In this document: in pieces, positions 52,027 to 60,715 of the stretch
Numbering within the stretch: position 1 is the first letter of the stretch
Layout of the letters: each line of letters starts with the position of its first letter
Assembly: GCA_937988775.1 (NCBI GenBank)
Contig: CALKHP010000001.1
Coordinates: 19,114-83,113, forward strand
Length of the DNA stretch: 64,000 bases
Direction of reading: 5' to 3'
Source: an uncultured Alphaproteobacteria bacterium
Lineage (GTDB): Bacteria; Pseudomonadota; Alphaproteobacteria; Rhizobiales; Beijerinckiaceae
The notes under the pieces: model-generated
The model's database searches: none
Told to the model about the DNA's origin: nothing
What the model saw: only the letters and a program-made list of their open reading frames with translations
Translations under genes and position numbers: made by a program

Positions 52027-53131
52027 GGTTTGAAATCTCGTCCTTTCTGGCCTCGAGCGGTCCGCCGGCAAACAGCATCCAGGTCTGGTCCGGAATGGCG
52101 ACCCGGACCTTGCCGGCACGGGGCGGCGTCGCGGTCTCGACCCGCAATGTCGTGTCGCCGACTTCGACGACGACCTGGTAATGGGCGCCGAGATAGCTGA
52201 CGAGATGCACCGTCGCCTCGAACACCGTCTCCGCCGGGCCGGCCGTCTCGTGATCGGCCAGCAGGCGCGTGGTCTCGGGCCGGAAGGCGGCGGTGACCGG
52301 CGCGCCGGCGCCGACCCCGCTTGGCGGCCGCACGGCGATGCGGGCGCCGTTTTCCAGCACGACGCCGCTGCAATCGCTGTCCGCGCGCCCGGTGAGGAAA
52401 TTGCTCGAACCGATAAAGTCGGCCACGAAGGAATCGGTCGGATGGCGATAAATCGTCTCCGGCGTCGCGTCCTGGACGATCTCGCCCTCGCGCATCACCA
52501 GGATGCGGTCGCTCATCGCCAGCGCCTCGCTCTGGTCGTGGGTGACGTACAGCGTGGTCACGCCGAGCCGGCGCTGCAGATCGCGCAGCCAGACGCGCGC
52601 GCGCTCGCGCAGTTTCGCGTCGAGATTGGACAAGGGCTCGTCGAGCAGCAGCAGGCGCGGCCGGTACACCAGCGTCCGCGCCAGCGCGACGCGCTGCTGC
52701 TGGCCGCCCGACAGTTGAAACGGGTATTTGTCGGCCTGCCCGACCAGCTCGACCAGCGCCAGTGCTTCCTCGATGCGCTCATCGCGCTGCTTCCTGTCGA
52801 GCTTGCGGAGCTTGAGCGGAAACGCGAGATTGTCCCGCACCGTCATATGCGGCCACAGGGCGTAGCTCTGGAAGACGAGGCCGAAATCGCGGTTCTCGGC
52901 CGGCACGTAATGCCCGGCCGCGACATCGGCGATGGTTTCCTCGCCAAGCGCGATCCGGCCGCCCGAGGGGCGGTCGAGTCCGGCGAGCATCCATAACGTT
53001 GTCGATTTTCCGCAGCCGCTCGGGCCGAGCAGGGTTACGAACTCGCCGTCATGCGCGGTGAAATCGATGGATTTGACGGCTGTGAAAGTGCCGAATTGCC
53101 GCTCCAGCCCTTTGACGATCAGGTCAGCCAT
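52016..53131 (-). CDS. ABC transporter ATP-binding protein (second Fe3+-type system)
   Basis: 371 aa. Walker A GPSGCGKSTT is near residue 37, signature LSGGQQQRVALARTL near residue 140, Walker B LLLLDEPLSNLDAKLR and switch His YVTHDQSEALAMSD after it, then a TOBE-type domain (about 240-365). It drives the fused permease. It overlaps the permease gene upstream by 8 bases and the CoA transferase gene downstream by 11 bases, which ties transport and CoA activation to one message. Confidence 0.92.
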   Translation of the reverse strand: MADLIVKGLERQFGTFTAVKSIDFTAHDGEFVTLLGPSGCGKSTTLWMLAGLDRPSGGRIALGEETIADVAAGHYVPAENRDFGLVFQSYALWPHMTVRDNLAFPLKLRKLDRKQRDERIEEALALVELVGQADKYPFQLSGGQQQRVALARTLVYRPRLLLLDEPLSNLDAKLRERARVWLRDLQRRLGVTTLYVTHDQSEALAMSDRILVMREGEIVQDATPETIYRHPTDSFVADFIGSSNFLTGRADSDCSGVVLENGARIAVRPPSGVGAGAPVTAAFRPETTRLLADHETAGPAETVFEATVHLVSYLGAHYQVVVEVGDTTLRVETATPPRAGKVRVAIPDQTWMLFAGGPLEARKDEISNHAH

Positions 53132-54854
53132 AGATCTTCACTCCAAGGATCTTGCGCGCCAGATAGACGAAGATGACGGTGATCAGGATCTGCACCGTGG
53201 CAAGCGCCGCGACCGGCCCGTTATCGCCGTTTTCCCAGAATTGCAGCAAAGTGGTGCCGATCACTTCCGAGCCCGGCGCGATCAGGAACACCGCCGTCAC
53301 GTATTCGCGCATGAACAGGATGAACAGCAGCGCGAAACACGAGAACATCGCCGGCTTGAGCAGTGGCAGCAGGATGACGCGGCACGTCTTGATCCAGCCG
53401 GCGCCGACGCTGCGTGCCGAGGCGTCGAGATCGGCGCCGATCTGCTGCAGGCTCGGTGTCACCGCGCCGAGGCCGGTCGGGATGTAGCGCACGATATAGG
53501 CCAGGACGAGCAGCCAGACCGTGTTGCGCATCCAGCCGATCGGCGGCACCGACAATGCGAGATAAAGGAAAGCGAGGCCGCCGAAAATCCCAGGCAGGGC
53601 GCGCGGGATTTGCGCCAGCCAGTCGAGATGGCGCGCAAAGCGGAAATCTGACCGGTGCGTCACCAGGCTGATCGTCACGATCAGCACCGTGCCGATGACG
53701 CCGCCGGCGCTCGAGATCAGCAGCGTGTTCCAGATCGAGTTCAGGAAGACCTGATGCGTCCACAGCGTGTCGTAATGCTCTGCGGTCATCACTTCCCAGA
53801 ACGGCACCAGCGGCGTCAGGAACTCGGTCACCGAGCGCAGGATCAGCCCGCCCATCGGCAGGATCACGGCGAAGAACATGTAGAGAAGCGTCACGATGCA
53901 GAGCGGCCAGCGCATCCGCCCGAGCTGGAAGCGCTTCGGCCGCGTCGCCTTGCCGCCGACGGTCACGTAGCGCCTGGCATGGCCGACGAGACGGGTTTGC
54001 AACAAAAGCAGCGCCACCACCGAGATCAGCACGACCAGCGAGGCGGCGGCGACCAGGCCGTAATCGGGCGAGGCCTTGGTGAGCGCTTCGTCATAAAGGT
54101 AGGTCGAGAACGTCTGGATCTTGGCGGCGCGCCCGAAAATCAGCGGGATCGACAGCATTTCCATGCCGATCACGAAATTGATCACCAGACCGTAGAGAAT
54201 GGCCGGGCGCAGCAGCGGCACCGTGATCTTGCGCAAGACGGTCCACGAGCGCGCGCCGGCGCCGCGCGCGGCATCCTCCAGCGCGGGGTCGGCCGCGTTG
54301 ATCGCCGCGAGGCAATAGAGATAGGCCAGCGGCGCCTGCGCGACGCCGCCCACCACCGACATGCCCGAGATCGAATAAAGGTTCCAGGGCTCGACGCCGA
54401 TCAACCCCTTCAGCCACAGCGTGAGGTAACCCGACGGGCCGTAGATCGTGTACCAGGACAGCGCCAGAACCAGATGCGAAATGAACAGCGGCCAGATCAG
54501 GAAGTCGCCGATCCATTTGACGCCCGGCATATCGGTGCGGCCGACGAGAACGGCGAAGACCGTGCCGAAAAGCTGCGAGATCAGGGCGGTGCCGAACCCG
54601 AACAGCAGCGCGTTCATGAACGCGGTCCAGAATTTCGCTGAAACGACCAGCTTCTGGAAGTTCGTCAGCGACAGACTGGCGGTCGGATCGTAGAGCGGCC
54701 CCGAGAGCAGGGCCTGATAGAGCAGCGGCACGAACGGCGCCAGCACCAGCACCGCCGTGATGATGAGCGTCGCGTATTGCACGATACGTCCGCCGGCGAG
54801 GCCTTCGCGGCGGCTCAACCCCACCGCGGCGGGTGCGCGATCCGTTAGCGTCAC
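53124..54854 (-). CDS. Fe3+-type ABC transporter permease, fused double domain (second system)
   Basis: 576 aa with about 12 membrane segments in two halves. EAA loops are visible as LEDAARGAGARSWTVLRKITVPLLRPA near residue 195 and LDASARSVGAGWIKTCRVILLPLLKPA near residue 480. It is of the same class as the permease at 35589-37292 but clearly diverged. It forms the inner-membrane channel for the ligand bound by the protein encoded at 54927. A long hairpin precedes it in the message. Confidence 0.92.
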   Translation of the reverse strand: MTLTDRAPAAVGLSRREGLAGGRIVQYATLIITAVLVLAPFVPLLYQALLSGPLYDPTASLSLTNFQKLVVSAKFWTAFMNALLFGFGTALISQLFGTVFAVLVGRTDMPGVKWIGDFLIWPLFISHLVLALSWYTIYGPSGYLTLWLKGLIGVEPWNLYSISGMSVVGGVAQAPLAYLYCLAAINAADPALEDAARGAGARSWTVLRKITVPLLRPAILYGLVINFVIGMEMLSIPLIFGRAAKIQTFSTYLYDEALTKASPDYGLVAAASLVVLISVVALLLLQTRLVGHARRYVTVGGKATRPKRFQLGRMRWPLCIVTLLYMFFAVILPMGGLILRSVTEFLTPLVPFWEVMTAEHYDTLWTHQVFLNSIWNTLLISSAGGVIGTVLIVTISLVTHRSDFRFARHLDWLAQIPRALPGIFGGLAFLYLALSVPPIGWMRNTVWLLVLAYIVRYIPTGLGAVTPSLQQIGADLDASARSVGAGWIKTCRVILLPLLKPAMFSCFALLFILFMREYVTAVFLIAPGSEVIGTTLLQFWENGDNGPVAALATVQILITVIFVYLARKILGVKIYG

Positions 54855-54890
54855 GATAGCGATCTCCGACGATCCATCTTGAGATGAGAA

Positions 54891-54919
54891 ACGGCCGGCG
54901 GCTCGTGGCCGCCGGCCGT
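54891..54919 (-). promoter_or_regulatory. Intercistronic hairpin after the binding-protein gene
   Basis: ACGGCCGGCGG (54891-54901) and CCGCCGGCCGT (54909-54919) form a perfect 11-bp stem with a 7-base loop. It lies 7 bases after the binding-protein stop and 36 bases before the permease start on the minus strand. It probably raises the binding-protein to permease ratio. Confidence 0.72.
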
Positions 54920-54926
54920 CCGGAGT

Positions 54927-56057
54927 TTATTCGCCGACAATCTCCTTCCAGGTCTTCTCGAAGGCCGGCTTACCTTCCATGAAGGCCTTGTCGTAATTGA
55001 CCAGGATGATGTTCTTCTCGCCGAGTTGCTTGGTGATGCTCTGGTAGGTGTGACGCAACTTGCCGGCGACCTCGACATCGTCGCGATAAGGCGTCAGGCC
55101 GCCAATGCCGAACGCGGTCTGCCCGGCCTGCGAGACGACGAAGTCGAGCATCAGCTTGGCGGCGTTGACATGGGTTGATTTCACCGGGATGGCCAGGCTG
55201 CGCATCACCAGCGGCGTGCCGTCCTCGGGGAAATGCCAGCCGAGCAGCCGGCCGCGCCCGCCCTCGCTCTTGGGGAACACGACGATGCCCGACATGAAGT
55301 AGCCGAGCTTGTATTCGCCCGAGGACAGCTTGGCGACCATCGTGCCGGAGCTTTCCTCGGCCACGGTGGCCGGGCCGATGATCTTGAACTCGGCCAGCGC
55401 CTTGTCGCCGCCATGGCGCAGCCAGCCGGACAGGATCGGCTCGCCGAAGGATGCCAGCCCGTTATAGGTCGTGACGCCGCGCTTGTACTTGGCGGGGTCC
55501 TTCTTGATGAGCGCGGCGATGTCGGCCATCGACTTCGGCCATTCCGCTTCCGTCACGACCTGCTTGTTGTAGACCAGCACCATCGGGTCGGTGGACACGG
55601 TATAGAGGCCGGGGAACGGCTTGCTCCAATCCGGCAATTTCGCGTCTTCGGCGGACTTGTAGTCCATGATGCTCTTGTCGGCGACGAATTTGAGCCAGCC
55701 CTCGATCGAGCCCGTCGCCAGCAGGTCGCCGGACTTGGCGTTCGAGCCGGCTTCGACATTATAGCGCGTGAAGACTTCGGAACTGCCGAGATCGAGCGTC
55801 TGGACCTTGATCCACGGATAAAGCTTGTTGAAGCCCGCGATCACCGGCGCCCAGTTATACTCCGCCATGTTGGAGTAGATCAGCAGGCTGTTTTCCTTTT
55901 TCGAGGCTTCGATGATCTTGGCATAGTCGCCGGGATAGTAGCTCGGCTGGCCCGCCTGCTGTGCCGTGGCCGTGACGGTGCTGCCAAGTTGCAGCCCGAC
56001 CGAGAGCCCGAGCGCGGACCCTGCGCCCAACACGGTTCTTCTGGTTAGCTTGTTCAT
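54927..56057 (-). CDS. Fe3+-type ABC transporter substrate-binding protein (second system)
   Basis: 376 aa. The N-terminus has a twin-arginine-like signal (KLTRRTVLGAGSALGLSVGLQLGSTVTATAQQ). The mature part has IIEASKKENSLLIYSNMAEYNWAPVIAGFNKLYP and a TSTDPMVLVYNKQVV-like hinge segment, typical of family 1 binding proteins. Its ligand is likely the carboxylate handled by the CoA transferase and lyase. ATG 56057 was chosen for its ribosome site (GGGAGGAA) and signal peptide; the frame upstream is noncoding. Confidence 0.9.
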   Translation of the reverse strand: MNKLTRRTVLGAGSALGLSVGLQLGSTVTATAQQAGQPSYYPGDYAKIIEASKKENSLLIYSNMAEYNWAPVIAGFNKLYPWIKVQTLDLGSSEVFTRYNVEAGSNAKSGDLLATGSIEGWLKFVADKSIMDYKSAEDAKLPDWSKPFPGLYTVSTDPMVLVYNKQVVTEAEWPKSMADIAALIKKDPAKYKRGVTTYNGLASFGEPILSGWLRHGGDKALAEFKIIGPATVAEESSGTMVAKLSSGEYKLGYFMSGIVVFPKSEGGRGRLLGWHFPEDGTPLVMRSLAIPVKSTHVNAAKLMLDFVVSQAGQTAFGIGGLTPYRDDVEVAGKLRHTYQSITKQLGEKNIILVNYDKAFMEGKPAFEKTWKEIVGE

Positions 56058-56174
56058 GGTATTTCCTCCCGTTTCGACATTGTCGGTTGTGGCGATACCG
56101 TCGCGAACTGTGCAGGCGGATAGCAGGCCGGGACTTGCTCCTCTTCGTCCACGATTGCTTCTCTTCATCCCCTC

Positions 56175-56996
56175 CTATGCAAAGGCCTTGGCGAGGAACA
56201 CGCCGGCGCGCTCGAGCACGCGGCCAAGCCCCTCGTGCGCCACGCCCGGAACGACTTCCATCTCAACGGACATGCCCTGCGCCTGAAGGTTGTCATGCAA
56301 GGTTTTCAGGCGTTCGATGCGGTTTCGCCCGGCATCGTTGGCGCCGGGCATCCACAGCGGGCTGTCCTCGGGGATGAAGATCTCGGTTTCATCGACATCG
56401 GCGCCGCCGACGATCAGATGAAGCCGGAGCTTGCGCAGGGCGGCGAGGTCGATGGCGCGCCCGAAGCGGCGCGGCACGTCGCGCGTGCCCATCCACCAGT
56501 CGCGGCTGTCGTCGAGCAGCGTCACCTTGCCGGGTGCGCCGATCGAGGCGGCGACCAGCGTCTCGGCATGGAGATAGGCGAAGCGATGCACGAACTGGCC
56601 GCCGCCGGAAAAGCCGTGAATGGCCCGGCGGGCAAAGCGGACATCATAGCGCGCCTCGACCTCGGCGATCATGCCAAGCAGGATAAGGTCGTAACGCAGG
56701 CCGCGATAGGCGATATATTTGTAATTGTCGGCGTCGCCCTGCTCGATGGTGCCGATCGGGAAAAGCGGCGCGAGGACGAAACAGCCCAAGTCTTCGGCAA
56801 GCGCGGCGAAGCCATCGCGGTACGGCAGCACGAGGCGTGCCGAGCCGTGCATGGCGATGATCAGGTCGTAGCGTTTGCCGGCGCTCGCACCGGGCTTGTA
56901 GCTCTTCGGGACGTAAAGCGCGTAGCAGAAGCGCTGGTCCATCTGGCTTGCGACAAGGGCGGTGTGGCCGAGTTCGTAACGGGAAAGCGGTAGCAT
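56175..56996 (-). CDS. Alpha/beta hydrolase family protein
   Basis: 273 aa. The fold is indicated by YDLIIAMHGSARLVLPYRDGF near residue 45, the nucleophile elbow HGFSGGGQFVHRFAYLH near residue 125 with Ser in GFSGGG, and the C-terminal VPGVAHEGLGRVLERAGVFL with the catalytic His. The Asp is probably in VGGADVDETE. No signal peptide is seen. It may open an ester or lactone before the CoA step, or be unrelated to it. The ATG follows AGGAGGAAG. It is first in the minus-strand operon and divergent from a GntR gene across 388 bases. Confidence 0.85.
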   Translation of the reverse strand: MLPLSRYELGHTALVASQMDQRFCYALYVPKSYKPGASAGKRYDLIIAMHGSARLVLPYRDGFAALAEDLGCFVLAPLFPIGTIEQGDADNYKYIAYRGLRYDLILLGMIAEVEARYDVRFARRAIHGFSGGGQFVHRFAYLHAETLVAASIGAPGKVTLLDDSRDWWMGTRDVPRRFGRAIDLAALRKLRLHLIVGGADVDETEIFIPEDSPLWMPGANDAGRNRIERLKTLHDNLQAQGMSVEMEVVPGVAHEGLGRVLERAGVFLAKAFA

Positions 56997-57143
56997 TCGT
57001 CGGTCTTCCTCCTCGTTGCCGTTGTCGGCCCGGTGTGACGGGCGCGACCCCTGCGCGAGATCGGGCGACTGGTCCGCTGCTTGTGCGGGCAAATCACCCG
57101 GTCGGCGTTTCCTTCGAAATTATTGCAAGCCAGCTCCCCATAT

Positions 57144-57173
57144 TATGAGGTAAGTTATTGATAACACCTCATA
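57144..57173. promoter_or_regulatory. Nested inverted repeats, candidate GntR operator
   Basis: TATGAGGT (57144-57151) and ACCTCATA (57166-57173) are exact complements. Inside them GTTAT (57154-57158) and ATAAC (57161-57165) form a second inverted repeat with a 2-base spacer. It lies between the divergent hydrolase and gntR genes, the expected place for the regulator's own site. Confidence 0.55.
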
Positions 57174-57235
57174 TTCTGGCGCTTGACCATGTGCTTTCCC
57201 CGAAAGGTTAGACGAAGCGTTGCGGCAGTTCAATT

Positions 57236-57251
57236 GTTTTTGCGCAAAAAC
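57236..57251. promoter_or_regulatory. Perfect 16-bp palindrome upstream of gntR
   Basis: GTTTTTGCGCAAAAAC is fully self-complementary with a GCGC centre. It lies 134 bases before the gntR start. A perfect 16-bp match is very unlikely by chance in this GC-rich window, so a protein-binding role is probable. Confidence 0.55.
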
Positions 57252-57384
57252 TTGATAGGGTGGATTGGCATCATGATGCCTCGCCGGAGGGATGGCCTCA
57301 AGCGTCGGGTGGCCTCAAGTGCCGCATGGCGGAGGCGTGACGAAACGGCCAGCGGCGCCGCGCCACGGGGGAACGTGAACGGAT

Positions 57385-58008
57385 ATGGCAAAATCCAGGG
57401 AATCCGCCGAACTGGTCGCAGCACTGATGCAGCGCATCCAAGCGGATATCAGGTTTGGCGCCTATGATTTCGGACAGCGCCTGAAATTGTCGGAACTGCA
57501 GAAAACCTATCATGCGAGCCAGTTCCACGTCCGGCAGGCGCTATCGCAGCTCAAGGCGCTGAAGCTCGTCGAGCACCGGCACAATTGCGGCTTCCGCATC
57601 TGCCAGCAGGATCCGGTCGGGCGCGATCAGTTGCGCCATGTCCGGCTCATCCTGGAGCGCGCCGCCGTGCCGCTGGTCTTCGAGCAGGCGACCGCCGACG
57701 ATATCGCCGCATTGCGCGAACTTGCCGAGGCGTTCGCGGCGGCGATCGGCACCGGCAGCCGCCAGGAGCTGGCGCTGGCGAACCTTGCCTTTCATCGCCG
57801 TTTCTACCAGATCGCCAACAATCAGGTGCTGCTGGATTTGATCAGTACGCTGCGCGAGCAGAGTTATTACTCGACGACGGGACGCTGGCGCACGCTCGAG
57901 GGGATCTCCGCCAGCGCGGCCGATCATTTCGCCATGGTCGATGCCATCGAGCGCCACGATGCGACCGGGCTCGATCGCATCGTGCTGCAGCATATCCGGG
58001 CATTCTGA
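57385..58008 (+). CDS. GntR family transcriptional regulator, FadR/FCD subgroup
   Basis: 207 aa. The N-terminal winged helix covers about residues 8-72 (IQADIRFGAYDFGQRLKLSELQKTYHASQFHVRQALSQLKALKLVE). The C-terminal FCD domain (about 80-205) has the expected helical pattern with metal-binding-type residues (HRRFYQIANNQVLLDLI, DHFAMVDAIERHD). It is divergent from the hydrolase/ABC/CaiB/CitE operon and convergent with the sugar-oxidation cluster, so it could control either or both. Two palindromes in the intergenic gap are likely binding sites. Confidence 0.9.
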   Translation: MAKSRESAELVAALMQRIQADIRFGAYDFGQRLKLSELQKTYHASQFHVRQALSQLKALKLVEHRHNCGFRICQQDPVGRDQLRHVRLILERAAVPLVFEQATADDIAALRELAEAFAAAIGTGSRQELALANLAFHRRFYQIANNQVLLDLISTLREQSYYSTTGRWRTLEGISASAADHFAMVDAIERHDATGLDRIVLQHIRAF

Positions 58009-58032
58009 ACAGCGGCGTCGCGGGCACGCTGT

Positions 58033-58800
58033 TTATTGCGCGAGAAAGCCGCCATCGACTGGCAGGGTGTGGCCGGTGATCATTGCGCCCGCGGGACTGG
58101 CCAGGAACAGGATGGCGGCGGCAACCTCTTCCGGTGTCGCGAGCCGCTTGAGCGGGGTCATGTCCTCGATCCTGCGCATCACCTCCGGCTGGTTCAGCAG
58201 CCCGGCGATGAAGGGCGTGCGGACATAGGTCGGCGCGACCGCGTTGACTCGGATGCCGTTGCCGGCCCATTCGACCGCCAGCGCCCGCGTCATGTTGACG
58301 ATGGCGCCCTTGCTCGTCTGGTACGAAATATTGGGATAGATGCCGCCGCCCGAGAGCCCCATGATCGACGCGACATTGACGATCGCGCCGTTGCGCCCGG
58401 CGGCGATCATGATGCGCGCCGCTTCCCGTGCGCACAGGAAACTGCCGGTGACATTGGCGGCCATCACCGTGTTCCAGTCTTCGACGGAATGATCGACGGC
58501 CGCGCGCCGGATGGCGACGCCGGCGCTGTTGACCAGCACGTCGAGACGGCCGTGGCGCGCGCCGATCGCGTCAAAGGCCGCGCGCACGGCATCGGTGTCG
58601 GCGATATCGACCTGCTGGTTTTCGCAGGCCACCGTCGCATCGGGTACTTTCGGCGCTTCGGCGCGGTCGAGAACGATAACCTTGGCCCCGGCCTGCGTCA
58701 GGGCGCGCGCCGCGGCCTGGCCGATGCCGGACAACCCGCCCGTCACCACCGCGACCGCGCCTTCCAGCCGGTACATATGTGCAAAAACTGGCTCGGTCAT
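58033..58800 (-). CDS. SDR family oxidoreductase, possible 2-keto-3-deoxy sugar acid dehydrogenase
   Basis: 255 aa classical short-chain dehydrogenase. TGGLSGIGQAAAR is near residue 19, VLVNSAGVA near residue 88, the catalytic Ser lies in NVASIMGLSG, and YQTSKGAIVNM holds the active-site Tyr and Lys near residue 160. The C-terminal ITGHTLPVDGGF is standard. In L-fucose-type oxidative pathways an SDR oxidises 2-keto-3-deoxyfuconate at C4, and this gene could play that role because of its neighbours. It is last in the minus-strand cluster. The substrate is inferred. Confidence 0.88.
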   Translation of the reverse strand: MTEPVFAHMYRLEGAVAVVTGGLSGIGQAAARALTQAGAKVIVLDRAEAPKVPDATVACENQQVDIADTDAVRAAFDAIGARHGRLDVLVNSAGVAIRRAAVDHSVEDWNTVMAANVTGSFLCAREAARIMIAAGRNGAIVNVASIMGLSGGGIYPNISYQTSKGAIVNMTRALAVEWAGNGIRVNAVAPTYVRTPFIAGLLNQPEVMRRIEDMTPLKRLATPEEVAAAILFLASPAGAMITGHTLPVDGGFLAQ

Positions 58801-58840
58801 GGCGTATCCTGCGGTTTTTCGGAGGGAATGGCGCTGGCGT

Positions 58841-60097
58841 TCACAGCGTGAATGCCGGGACGTAACTCATCAGCAGCAGGACGAGAAGGCCGACGGCATA
58901 AAACGGCAGCAATTCCCTCACCGTCGCGCCGACGCTGGCCTTTGACAACATGCTGCCGATGAACAGCGTTGTCCCGACCGGCGGCGTGTAGAGGCCGATC
59001 GCCAGATTAACGACCATGACGACGCCCAGTTGCACGAGATCGATGCCGTAGGACGTGGCGAGCGGCACGAAGAGCGGCGCAAGCAGCAGGATCGCCGCCG
59101 GCAGGTCGATGAACATGCCGGCGAGCAGCATCATCAGGTTCATCAGCAGGATGACGGAAAAGGGCGTGTCGAAATGGCCCTTGGTCCAATCGAGGAAGCG
59201 TTGCGGGATCTCTTCGAGCGTCAGAATCCAGCCGACGGCGGTGGAGGCCATGATCAGCAACAGCACGACGCCGGTGGCAACGCCTGCCGAATAAACCGAA
59301 TCCTTGATGCGGCCCCAGCTCAGGTCGCGGTAGAACAGGCCGGACACGAGCATCGCATAGATCACGGCGGCGGCCGCGACCTCCGTCGGCGTCATCACGC
59401 CGAAGCGCAACGCGATCAGGACCAGAACCGGCATCATCAATGCGGGCAGCGCGTAGAAGCCGCGTTTCACCATCAGGACCCAGGACACCGGCTCCTTCTG
59501 GTACGGGAAGCCACGCAGGCGCGCGCTGACATTGCATACGATCAGGAAGCCGGCGGCGAGCATCAGGCCGGGCACGACCCCGGCCAGAAAAAGACGCCCG
59601 AGCGAGGCATTCGACACCAGCGAATAGAGAATGAGCGGAATCGAGGGAGGAATGAGGATATCGATCGTCGAGGCCGCCGCGATCGTCGCGCCGCAGAACG
59701 CCTTGGGGTAGCCGTTCTTGACCTGCCACGGGATGAGCAGCTTGCCGAGCGCAGTCGCGTCCGCCACCGCCGATCCGGATACGCCTCCGAACAGCGTCGA
59801 GCCGAGCACGCTGACCTGGGCATGGCCGCCGCGGAACCGGCCGACGAGATCGGTCGCGAACGCCATCAGGTTCTTGCCGAGCGCCCCCGCCATCATCAGC
59901 TCCGCCGCCATGATGAAGAACGGAATGGCGATCAGCGGGAAACTCTGGGTCGGCAGGAAGATTTGCTGCACGATGCCGTACAGCGAAAGATCGTCCGAAA
60001 GCAGCACGCTCAGCGTCGCTCCGGCCAGAAGCGCATGCGCGATGGGAAAGGACAGCACGAGACAGGCGACAAAGCCGCCGACGAGAATGAGGCTCAT
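58841..60097 (-). CDS. dctM: TRAP transporter large permease, DctM type (second system)
   Basis: 418 aa with about 12 membrane segments. DctM marks are FPIAHALLAGATLS, SFPLIAIPFFIMAAELMMAGALGKNLMAF, LFGGVSGSAVADATALGKLLIPWQVKNGYPKAF and AASTIDILIPPSIPLILYSLVS. It forms the sodium-driven channel with DctQ. Its ATG overlaps the dctQ stop by 4 bases. It belongs to the sugar-oxidation cluster and differs clearly from the DctM at 19393-20679. Confidence 0.93.
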   Translation of the reverse strand: MSLILVGGFVACLVLSFPIAHALLAGATLSVLLSDDLSLYGIVQQIFLPTQSFPLIAIPFFIMAAELMMAGALGKNLMAFATDLVGRFRGGHAQVSVLGSTLFGGVSGSAVADATALGKLLIPWQVKNGYPKAFCGATIAAASTIDILIPPSIPLILYSLVSNASLGRLFLAGVVPGLMLAAGFLIVCNVSARLRGFPYQKEPVSWVLMVKRGFYALPALMMPVLVLIALRFGVMTPTEVAAAAVIYAMLVSGLFYRDLSWGRIKDSVYSAGVATGVVLLLIMASTAVGWILTLEEIPQRFLDWTKGHFDTPFSVILLMNLMMLLAGMFIDLPAAILLLAPLFVPLATSYGIDLVQLGVVMVVNLAIGLYTPPVGTTLFIGSMLSKASVGATVRELLPFYAVGLLVLLLMSYVPAFTL

Positions 60098-60633
60098 GTG
60101 ACGGCTGCTCCCGCATCGGCCAGATCGACTTCAACCGCTTCGCCGCCGAGCGTGTGGCGGATGATCGCCACGATGCTGCAAAGCGCGACGAGCGCCAGGC
60201 CAAGCGTCAGGAAACCATAGCCGACGCTCCATGGTATCTGCAGGACCGGCGACGTCTGGTCATTGGCGATGATGGCATTCAGCAACGCGTACCAGGCCAG
60301 AAGCAGGTAAACGCACGCGGTGACGCCATGGATGAGCAGCGCAAGTCTCAAGCGCCACTTGCCGCCAAGAGCGTGGTTGAGAAACTGGCTCGCGACATGA
60401 ACGCCCTGCCGGGAGGCTTCGGCGATGCCGGCCATGACGAAGATCGCGAACAGAAGTTCGGACAGGTCGGGCGCGAAGTTCAGGCCGGCATGGAAGCCGT
60501 AGCGCAACCCGACCGTTGCGCTCAACAGGGCGAGCAGGCTGAGCCCGGAGACCAGAAGAAGCAAATTGCAACCTATCTGGATGACCCGCTCCACGCCTCC
60601 CGCGACGGACAGGACCTGCGCTCTCCACCCCAT
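60094..60633 (-). CDS. dctQ: TRAP transporter small permease, DctQ type (second system)
   Basis: 179 aa, four predicted membrane segments. FAPDLSELLFAIFVMAGIAEASRQGVHVASQFL is the DctQ-type core, with the LSELLF and the following His-Val stretch. It is the small membrane subunit between DctP and DctM. It starts 82 bases after the dctP stop, after a long hairpin, and overlaps dctM by 4 bases. Confidence 0.88.
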   Translation of the reverse strand: MGWRAQVLSVAGGVERVIQIGCNLLLLVSGLSLLALLSATVGLRYGFHAGLNFAPDLSELLFAIFVMAGIAEASRQGVHVASQFLNHALGGKWRLRLALLIHGVTACVYLLLAWYALLNAIIANDQTSPVLQIPWSVGYGFLTLGLALVALCSIVAIIRHTLGGEAVEVDLADAGAAVT

Positions 60634-60654
60634 TGGTAACCTCCTCGCAAGGCC

Positions 60655-60690
60655 AGCGATGCCATGCGGGACAGGCCCGCCGGCATCGCT
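60655..60690 (-). promoter_or_regulatory. Intercistronic hairpin between dctP and dctQ (second system)
   Basis: AGCGATGCC (60655-60663) pairs with GGCATCGCT (60682-60690), and inside it GCGGG (60666-60670) pairs with CCCGC (60676-60680) around the loop ACAGG. The 14-bp interrupted stem lies 25 bases after the dctP stop. It probably stabilises the binding-protein message. Confidence 0.7.
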
Positions 60691-60715
60691 TCAACCCGCT
60701 TCGCTTCAGGCGCGA

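Larger units (their letters stand above)
56997..57384. promoter_or_regulatory. Divergent intergenic region (hydrolase operon / gntR)
   Basis: 388 bases, AT-richer than the rest of the window between about 57115 and 57260. It holds two inverted repeats (57144-57173 and 57236-57251) and a TTGACC hexamer at 57183 that could be a -35 box toward gntR. No gene is seen in it. Confidence 0.45.
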
